6,881 bases of DNA from an uncultured Selenomonadaceae bacterium (lineage in GTDB: Bacteria > Bacillota > Negativicutes > Selenomonadales > Selenomonadaceae), in the NCBI GenBank assembly GCA_902782705.1, contig CACZOL010000151.1, positions 1-6,881 on the forward strand, given 5' to 3'. Position numbers and translations under genes: made by a program. This document shows, piece by piece, positions 1 through 4,010 of the stretch. Each line of letters starts with the position of its first letter. Position 1 is the stretch's first letter. The notes beneath the pieces are model-generated. The model saw only the letters and a list, made by a program, of their open reading frames with translations. It made no database searches and had not been told where the DNA came from.

Positions 1-14
1 CATAAAGAAAGAAT

Positions 15-19
15 GGAGG
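15..19 (+). promoter_or_regulatory. Ribosome binding site that decides the antitoxin start
   Basis: GGAGG lies 5 bases before the ATG at 25 and 8 bases before the ATG at 28. It sits inside the first codons of a reading that starts at the upstream ATG at 13, and that ATG has only a weak AAAGAAAG-like sequence before it. The motif therefore argues for translation starting at 25 or 28. The promoter of the operon must lie left of the window. Confidence 0.6.
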
Positions 20-24
20 CGAGC

Positions 25-303
25 ATGATGTTATCGGAAGCATTTGCCGGCAATGCAGAGATTATGGACAGCGGGCAAATTATAATCCCGCAAAGCGTTC
101 GTGCAGCTCTTGGCGTAACGAGCGGCGATCATGTATCTTTTCTCGTCGAGGAGAATCATACTGTGCGCCTTGTCAATTCGGCAGTTTATGCGATGCAGAC
201 TTTGCAGGATGAAATGGCTGGTGAAGCGGAGCGCACGGGGTTGAGTTCGGACGATGATGTGATGGCGCTTGTTAAAGAGATGCGGGGCGCAGAGCAAGCA
301 TGA
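25..303 (+). CDS. AbrB/SpoVT-type antitoxin of a PIN toxin-antitoxin pair
   Basis: This small protein (92 residues from the ATG at 25) is the likely antitoxin. It would bind operator DNA as a swapped-hairpin dimer and neutralise the toxin encoded next. The N-terminal half carries the AbrB/MazE signature: a 'DSGQIIIPQSVRAALG' core followed by 'GDHVSFLVEENHTVRLV', matching the usual pattern of G-x-hydrophobic-x-IP, then R-x-x-L-G, then a GD-type turn. The acidic, helical C-terminal part (from about residue 50) is the expected toxin-binding tail. The stop codon overlaps the toxin start in an ATGA arrangement, so the pair is translationally coupled. In this family the antitoxin normally represses its own operon, but no operator is visible because the upstream DNA is missing. 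The start at 25 was chosen for its GGAGG; 13 and 28 are alternatives. Family and role rest on motif recognition and on pairing with a PIN protein. Confidence 0.85.
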   Translation: MMLSEAFAGNAEIMDSGQIIIPQSVRAALGVTSGDHVSFLVEENHTVRLVNSAVYAMQTLQDEMAGEAERTGLSSDDDVMALVKEMRGAEQA

Positions 304-713
304 ATGTTTTGATAGACACGAATGTGCTTATATCCGCCGCGCTGAATCCAAACGGCACTCCCGCCAAGGCTTACAAAAAAGCAACTTCCTATCCGAATCA
401 TGGTATGGTTTGCGAACAGAACTTGAACGAACTGCAACGGATTTTTCGTCAAAAGTTTCCGAGTAAGCGATTGGCTCTCGAAAACTTTTTGTCTATGGCG
501 CTGACAACTATGGAATTAGTTCCTGTTCCGGAGCAGGAACTTGCTTTGGAACAAAAGATTCGTGATGTAGCAGATAGGCCGATTTTAAGGGCAGCAGTCA
601 AAGCGGGCGCAGATATTCTGCTCACAGGCGACAAAGATTTCCTTGATTCTAACATAAATCATCCAGCCATGATGACGCCGAGCGAATTTATAAGGGATTC
701 CGATGACTTATGA
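300..713 (+). CDS. PIN-domain toxin (putative endoribonuclease, COG1569-like)
   Basis: This 137-residue protein is a single PIN domain of normal length. PIN toxins are Mg/Mn-dependent RNases that cut RNA when the antitoxin is lost. The catalytic acids are all visible: D6 in 'VLIDTNVLIS', E44 in 'NLNELQR', D92 in 'RDVADRPILRAA', and D111/D113 in 'ADILLTGDKDFL'. The 'DRPILRAAVKAGADILLTGDKDFL' type of ending is characteristic of the putative PIN-family toxins grouped as COG1569/TIGR00305. The start codon at 300 overlaps the antitoxin stop by 4 bases. This order (antitoxin first) is typical of type II pairs. The toxin looks intact. Its RNA target cannot be predicted from sequence. The gene looks more AT-rich in codon use than the phosphatases to its right, which fits horizontal acquisition, although I judged this by eye. 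Confidence 0.9.
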   Translation: MNVLIDTNVLISAALNPNGTPAKAYKKATSYPNHGMVCEQNLNELQRIFRQKFPSKRLALENFLSMALTTMELVPVPEQELALEQKIRDVADRPILRAAVKAGADILLTGDKDFLDSNINHPAMMTPSEFIRDSDDL

Positions 714-819
714 AATGGCAAGCGAGGCGGAAACTATGTGCAATTTGAGCGATGGTGTGGAGAAACGCGGTATTGCAGAAAGCAATCGCGAGAAATACAC
801 TACAATTCTTCGTGAATGA
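703..819 (+). pseudogene. Short relic resembling the C-terminal tail of an Rpn/PD-(D/E)XK transposase-like nuclease
   Basis: A 38-codon open frame starts at the ATG at 703, overlaps the last 11 bases of the PIN gene and ends at the TGA at 817-819. It contains 'MCNLSDGVEKRGIAE'. From memory, very similar 'MCNLS-G-x-x-x-RG' segments occur near the C-terminus of Rpn-family (recombination-promoting nuclease / putative transposase) proteins, where they lead into a charged repeat tail. The catalytic nuclease domain is absent, and an in-frame stop at 691-693 closes the frame upstream. The simplest reading is that only the last piece of such a gene survives, perhaps joined here when the toxin-antitoxin pair arrived. 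It could instead be a tiny coupled third gene of the operon, but no good ribosome binding site is seen. The rest of 820-898 shows nothing I can assign. Confidence 0.35.
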
Positions 820-898
820 CTGCATGGCGCGTAAACGCTGCTCCCTCCTGTAAAACTCCCATATTTCAGCCATATACTATACCCATGAAGCCATAAGA

Positions 899-936
899 AA
901 ACGCTCGGAGCGTAATGTTCCGAGCGTTTCTTTATT
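899..936. terminator. Bidirectional rho-independent terminator between convergent units
   Basis: Eleven perfectly paired bases (899-909 with 919-929, arm AAACGCTCGGA) enclose a 9-base loop. The rightward transcript continues into TTTCTTTATT. The leftward transcript leaves the stem through a T-rich TTTTCTTATGG. It lies between the rightward toxin-antitoxin operon and the leftward phosphatase gene, so it can end both. Confidence 0.8.
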
Positions 937-940
937 CGCA

Positions 941-981
941 AAAATTTTTTAAAGTATGATTATCATACTTCAAAAAATTTT
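941..981. repeat. AT-rich near-perfect 20+20 base palindrome after phosphatase A
   Basis: Bases 941-960 and 962-981 are inverted copies around a single central base (961), with one mismatch (951 against 971). The core is AAGTATGAT-T-ATCATACTT, flanked by A/T runs on both sides. It begins 3 bases beyond the stop codon of phosphatase A. The likeliest role is a first, AT-rich 3' hairpin for the leftward transcript, backed up by the GC-rich terminator at 899-936. The symmetric core also resembles a repressor operator (Fur/MntR-like spacing), but its place between two convergent gene ends makes a promoter role unlikely. Confidence 0.6.
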
Positions 982-983
982 AG

Positions 984-2285
984 TTATTTCACCGTCGCGT
1001 TGTCGATTTCCGTGCCGTCGGGCAGGAAGCATCGGAAGCGCAGCGCGTCGCGGGAGGCTTCCAGCGTCAGATAGTTGTCCGTTTCCGGCTGCGGCGCCAC
1101 TTTCTCGTCGAGGGCGTGGTCGATCCATAGCCCCGGATAGCGGACGTTTCCGGCCACGCCGGTCAGGATATAAAGCGGGCCGTCCGCGTCACGGCGAAAA
1201 TCCTTGATATGGCCGCGATTGCGGTAGGTGTGGAGGTGGGCGGACAGTACCGCGTCGATGCCGAGATCGTCGAAAAGAGGCATGAACGCTTCGCCGAATT
1301 TGCTGAAGCCCTCTTTCCGTTCCGGTCGGTTGCCGATTCTGTACTGCAGCATGTCTTTGTGCAGCATCGCGACTTTCCATTTCTTCCTGGAAGCGTCGGC
1401 GTCTTTCGGCAGCCACGCGAGCTGTTCGTCCAAGAGCCCCGGACGGAATTCTTCCGTCTCGTCCCATTGTGTGTTCAGCACGATGAAATGTACGTCGCCG
1501 AAGTCGAAGGAGTAGTAGTAACGGGAAAAATCGCGGCTGCCGTTTTCCGGCGGCTCGAACTCGGCGAGATACGCGAGCGGCAGGCGCACTTCCCATTTCT
1601 TGTCGTAGGTTTCGTGGTTGCCCATGACCGGCGCGAACGGGATCCGCTCCGCCATATCCTCTACCGCGTCAAACCAAGCATCCCACTGGCTATGCTCTTC
1701 ACCGTTGTCCACGAGGTCGCCGAGGTTCGTGAAAAACGCGGCGTCGGGATTGCGCGTGTAGGCGTCCTGCGCGAGACGCTTCCAGTCCGTGTAGTCGCTG
1801 GACTGGGAGTCGGGGAAAATCAGCGCCTTGAATGCGCCGCCATCGTCCGTGCGGAGCGGCGTCCAGTCCGTGCCCTCGTCGCCGCAAATCACGCGGTATT
1901 CATAAGACGCGCCGGGCGCAAGATTTTCAAGGCGGGCGGCATGCAGCCAGACGTTTTGCCCGTCGTCGGTATAGCGGCTGCTTTTTGCGGGCGCGGAAAA
2001 AATCTCCGCGTCCTGCGCCGTTTCTTTTTTGCCCGAGGCGCGCCAGACGACCTCGGCGATCTCCTGCGGCTCGTCGGACTGCCACATGACGGTCCGCGCA
2101 GTGCGGTTATCTGCGGCGATGATTTGCCGCAGGAAGCGCGCGTCGAGAGACGTATCGCCCGTCAGTACGCGGGCCGCCTTTCGGACAGGCGCGGGGGCTT
2201 TCCGGAACGTGCAGCCGGAGGCGAGGGAGAGGGCCGCGCCTCCCATCATCGCGAGGAATTTTCGGCGGGAAATGTTGTTTTGCAT
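984..2285 (-). CDS. Tat-exported lipoprotein metallophosphoesterase A (purple-acid-phosphatase-like)
   Basis: This is a predicted metal-dependent phosphoesterase acting outside the cytoplasm, 433 residues from the ATG at 2285. The N-terminus has a Tat motif (SRRKFLAM), a hydrophobic stretch and a lipobox ending 'SLASGC' with Cys25, so it should be a membrane-anchored lipoprotein. A fibronectin-like N-terminal domain (about residues 45-150, with 'AADNRTARTVMW') precedes the calcineurin-like domain. Metal ligands are visible: 'IFPDSQ' (D159), 'NLGDLVDN' (D190), 'MGNHE' (N223, H224), 'MLHKD' (H309) and 'SAHLH' (H350, H352). Phosphatase B, encoded just upstream, is a paralogue sharing 'PPENGS', 'RYYYSFD' and 'VLNTQ'. 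The ATG at 2303 is possible, but only the ATG at 2285 has a well-placed GGAG. No promoter of its own is obvious, so co-transcription with B is likely. The substrate is unknown: phosphomonoesters, nucleotides or diesters are all possible. Confidence 0.9.
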   Translation of the reverse strand: MQNNISRRKFLAMMGGAALSLASGCTFRKAPAPVRKAARVLTGDTSLDARFLRQIIAADNRTARTVMWQSDEPQEIAEVVWRASGKKETAQDAEIFSAPAKSSRYTDDGQNVWLHAARLENLAPGASYEYRVICGDEGTDWTPLRTDDGGAFKALIFPDSQSSDYTDWKRLAQDAYTRNPDAAFFTNLGDLVDNGEEHSQWDAWFDAVEDMAERIPFAPVMGNHETYDKKWEVRLPLAYLAEFEPPENGSRDFSRYYYSFDFGDVHFIVLNTQWDETEEFRPGLLDEQLAWLPKDADASRKKWKVAMLHKDMLQYRIGNRPERKEGFSKFGEAFMPLFDDLGIDAVLSAHLHTYRNRGHIKDFRRDADGPLYILTGVAGNVRYPGLWIDHALDEKVAPQPETDNYLTLEASRDALRFRCFLPDGTEIDNATVK

Positions 2286-2292
2286 GGTCTTG

Positions 2293-2296
2293 CTCC
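2293..2296 (-). promoter_or_regulatory. Ribosome binding site supporting the inner start of phosphatase A
   Basis: On the minus strand GGAG lies 7 bases before the ATG at 2285. The alternative ATG at 2303 has no purine-rich motif at usable distance; the nearest GGGGAAGG belongs to the repeat arm about a dozen bases away. Starting at 2285 removes six residues and leaves a conventional short Tat n-region. Confidence 0.5.
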
Positions 2297-2313
2297 GTTT
2301 CATAATCTAGTAA

Positions 2314-2428
2314 AGCCTTCCCCTTTGGGGAAGGTGGCGCGCGAAGCGCGACGGATGAGGTTTCACGGCGTAACGCTTATTCATATAATACAACGTTAAG
2401 AGAAGCTCACCCGCCGCAGGGGAAGGCT
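2314..2428. repeat. 115-bp MITE-like repeat with perfect 11-bp terminal inverted repeats
   Basis: The ends AGCCTTCCCCT (2314-2324) and AGGGGAAGGCT (2418-2428) are perfect inverted copies. The left arm also forms its own hairpin (CCTTCCCC-TTT-GGGGAAGG), and a second hairpin, CGCGC-GAA-GCGCG, follows at about 2337-2350. The interior reads GACGGATGAGG near the left end and CTCACCCGCCGCAGGGG near the right end. I recall this layout from short non-coding repeats scattered in intergenic regions of gut and oral Firmicutes. It has no coding capacity. It fills almost the whole gap between the two phosphatase genes, and its right end supplies two of the three bases of the stop codon of phosphatase B (TAG, 2429-2427). 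Adjacent AA on both sides may be a short target duplication, but this is too short to trust. Confidence 0.7.
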
Positions 2429-3677
2429 AATGCTTCCGCAGCGTCACGAAATCCTTCAGGATCCCATTGGGCAGGAAACAGCGGAAGGCCAGCTTTGTTT
2501 CGTTCGCTTCCATCGTCAGGTAGTTGAGGAAGTTATCGGGAAACGCGATCTCGTCGATCTCGTTTTGCTCCACGTCATAGAAGCAGTTGCCGGCGTTGCC
2601 CGTCAAAATGTACGGCAGGCCGTTTTTCGCTTTTTGTCCGGCGCGGAGACTGCGGCGGCGATACGCGTGGACATGGGCGGAGAGCACTGCGTCGACGCCG
2701 CCCGCCTCCAGGACGGGGACGAGCGTTTCGACGAACGGGTCGCGCTCGATGGGTTCCGCGTCGTAGTCTATCAAGTCGCGGTGCAGGAGCGCCACGCGCC
2801 AAGGTTTTTTCGTCGCCGCAAGGTCGCGGACAAGCCATGCCGCCTGTTCGCTGAACAGCCCCGGCGCCAGTGCATCCAGCTCTTTGCGCTGCGTGTTCAG
2901 CACGGTAAAATGTACGGGCCCGTAGTCAAAGGAATAATAATAACGCCCGTATTCCGGACTGCCGTTTTCCGGCGGCGCGAACAGCGCGAGAAACGCTTGG
3001 GGCAATGTGCATTCCCAATCGAGGGAATAACATTCGTGGTTGCCCATGACCGGCGCAAAGGCACGCGCACCGAGGGCGGCGTCCGTCGCGGCCTGCCACT
3101 CTTCCCAGTGATACGCGCTGGCGCCGTTGTCCACGAGATCGCCCATATTGATCCAAAGCGCGGCGTCCGGACAGCGGGCCGACGCTTCGCCGCAGACCCG
3201 CCCCCATGTGTCATAATTCCCTTCACATTGGGAGTCGGGAAAAATCAGCGCCTTGCACGATTTGCCGTCGTCCGTATGGAACGAGAACGTGCCGACAGTC
3301 CGTCCCGCCGCATCTACGCGGCACTCGATCCGTTTCCCTTGGGGCAGTCCTGAGAGCGCTGTCCGATAGACGAACACGGGGCGGCCGTCTATCGTGAAAT
3401 ATTGCAGGTCCACGTCGGCGCGTTTTTCCTGCTTGCCGTCCGATGCATGCCAAAAAAATCGCGGATCGGGAAGGGCCGCTTCGCTCTGCCATTCGATGGT
3501 GGCGGAGGAACGGTTATCCTGTGCGACGACCCGACGGAAAAAACGCGGCTGCGCCGCCGTTCCGGCGAACGCACGGCGAAGCGGCGATAACAGAGCCGAC
3601 AAAACGCCTGCCGCCGCCGATTGCAGGCTCATAGAAAGAAACGCTCGACGGGAAACGGCGGGATACATCGTCGTCAA
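2427..3677 (-). CDS. Tat-exported metallophosphoesterase B (purple-acid-phosphatase-like)
   Basis: This paralogue of phosphatase A is predicted to hydrolyse phosphoesters outside the cytoplasm. From the TTG at 3677 it has 416 residues. The Tat signal 'SRRAFLSM' is followed by a hydrophobic segment and a likely signal peptidase I site ('AFA-G', about residue 38). There is no lipobox, so unlike A it is probably soluble or only loosely held. A short fibronectin-like domain ('VVAQDNRSSATIEWQ') leads into the calcineurin-like domain with ligands in 'IFPDSQ' (D148), 'NMGDLVDN' (D180), 'MGNHE' (N213, H214), 'LLHRD' (H299) and 'SAHVH' (H335, H337). A longer reading from the ATG at 3743 lies inside the upstream repeat and lacks a ribosome binding site, whereas AGGAGG sits 7 bases before the TTG. 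An ATG at 3668 is 16 bases from it. B is first in the probable B-A transcript. Confidence 0.9.
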   Translation of the reverse strand: MTTMYPAVSRRAFLSMSLQSAAAGVLSALLSPLRRAFAGTAAQPRFFRRVVAQDNRSSATIEWQSEAALPDPRFFWHASDGKQEKRADVDLQYFTIDGRPVFVYRTALSGLPQGKRIECRVDAAGRTVGTFSFHTDDGKSCKALIFPDSQCEGNYDTWGRVCGEASARCPDAALWINMGDLVDNGASAYHWEEWQAATDAALGARAFAPVMGNHECYSLDWECTLPQAFLALFAPPENGSPEYGRYYYSFDYGPVHFTVLNTQRKELDALAPGLFSEQAAWLVRDLAATKKPWRVALLHRDLIDYDAEPIERDPFVETLVPVLEAGGVDAVLSAHVHAYRRRSLRAGQKAKNGLPYILTGNAGNCFYDVEQNEIDEIAFPDNFLNYLTMEANETKLAFRCFLPNGILKDFVTLRKH

Positions 3678-3684
3678 GCCAACA

Positions 3685-3690
3685 CCTCCT
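3685..3690 (-). promoter_or_regulatory. Strong ribosome binding site of phosphatase B
   Basis: A perfect AGGAGG on the minus strand is 7 bases from the TTG at 3677. It is one base outside the end of the 165-bp fold-back repeat (3692-3856), so the hairpin formed by that repeat in mRNA would stack directly beside it without covering it. This site is the main reason for preferring a TTG start. Confidence 0.7.
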
Positions 3691-3691
3691 G

Positions 3692-3856
3692 GGGAATCAC
3701 TGAATAAGTCCAGCCGCACCCCTGCCGGGCTTTTTTCCGTCATGCTATGTCAAAGTACTCTCGACGTAGCGCTCTGGCTACGACTTCGAGCACTTTTCCT
3801 TGCCTGACGAAAAAAATCCTCGACAGGGTCACGAATTGACTTGTTCAGTGGTTCCC
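3692..3856. repeat. 165-bp fold-back MITE-like element upstream of phosphatase B
   Basis: Terminal inverted repeats GGGAATCACTGAATAAGTC (3692-3710) and its partner at 3838-3856 match at 17 of 19 positions. The interior is also symmetric about position 3774: CCCTG (3720-3724) pairs with CAGGG (3824-3828), CGTCA (3738-3742) with TGACG (3805-3809), and CGTAGC (3765-3770) with GCTACG (3777-3782) around a 6-base loop. The whole element can thus fold into one long imperfect hairpin. No credible protein is encoded. The CTGAA(C/T)AAGTC end resembles terminal repeats of some IS5-like insertion sequences (from memory), so it may be a non-autonomous derivative mobilised by such a transposase. No clear target duplication is seen. 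Confidence 0.75.
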
Positions 3857-3877
3857 GGGCATAAATTTTATATTACC

Positions 3878-3883
3878 ATTATA
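3878..3883 (-). promoter_or_regulatory. Candidate -10 box for the phosphatase B-A transcript
   Basis: The minus strand reads a perfect TATAAT here. The expected -35 position (about 3901-3906, ATAACA) matches TTGACA poorly. If it is used, transcription would begin near 3871 and the roughly 190-base leader would contain the entire fold-back repeat. A promoter inside the repeat cannot be excluded. Confidence 0.4.
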
Positions 3884-3916
3884 CTACATGAAAGCGTCTT
3901 TGTTATATGAATTTTC

Positions 3917-3946
3917 TTGCCAATAATAGCAATCTTGGAGTAAAAT
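3917..3946 (+). promoter_or_regulatory. Candidate sigma-70-type promoter of the 703-residue protein gene
   Basis: TTGCCA (3917-3922) and TAAAAT (3941-3946) each match the consensus at five of six positions and are 18 bases apart. Transcription would start near 3953, leaving a leader of about 60 bases before the ATG at 4011. It is divergent from the candidate phosphatase promoter, with the two -10 boxes about 60 bases apart. Confidence 0.5.
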
Positions 3947-4010
3947 AAAACTGATACGCACGACGCAAAGCCGGTGCGAGGAATCGGACGCATACGGGAG
4001 GTTAAGTTTG

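Noticed and set aside
688..873. 61-codon minus-strand frame below the PIN gene
   Set aside because: No ribosome binding site at a useful distance and no motif. It overlaps the Rpn-like relic and runs into the toxin gene.
2316..2334. GC-rich hairpin at the repeat edge as a terminator between phosphatases B and A
   Set aside because: On the minus strand it is followed by CTTTACTAG rather than a run of T, so it is unlikely to stop transcription efficiently.
2362..2389. Possible rightward promoter inside the 115-bp repeat (TTCACG, 16 bases, TATAAT)
   Set aside because: The -10 is perfect but the -35 is weak, and it would only transcribe antisense to phosphatase B. There is no supporting evidence.
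1209..2399. 396-codon open frame antisense to phosphatase A
   Set aside because: Its product has no recognisable domain and is rich in Arg/Val/Ala, as expected from the complement of GC-rich codons. The opposite strand encodes a clear metallophosphoesterase.
2430..3353. 307-codon open frame antisense to phosphatase B
   Set aside because: Same shadow pattern; the sense strand holds all the phosphoesterase motifs.
3886..3904. AAAG-CGT-CTTT dyad between the divergent promoters as a shared operator
   Set aside because: Only four paired bases per arm without convincing extension; easily a chance match.
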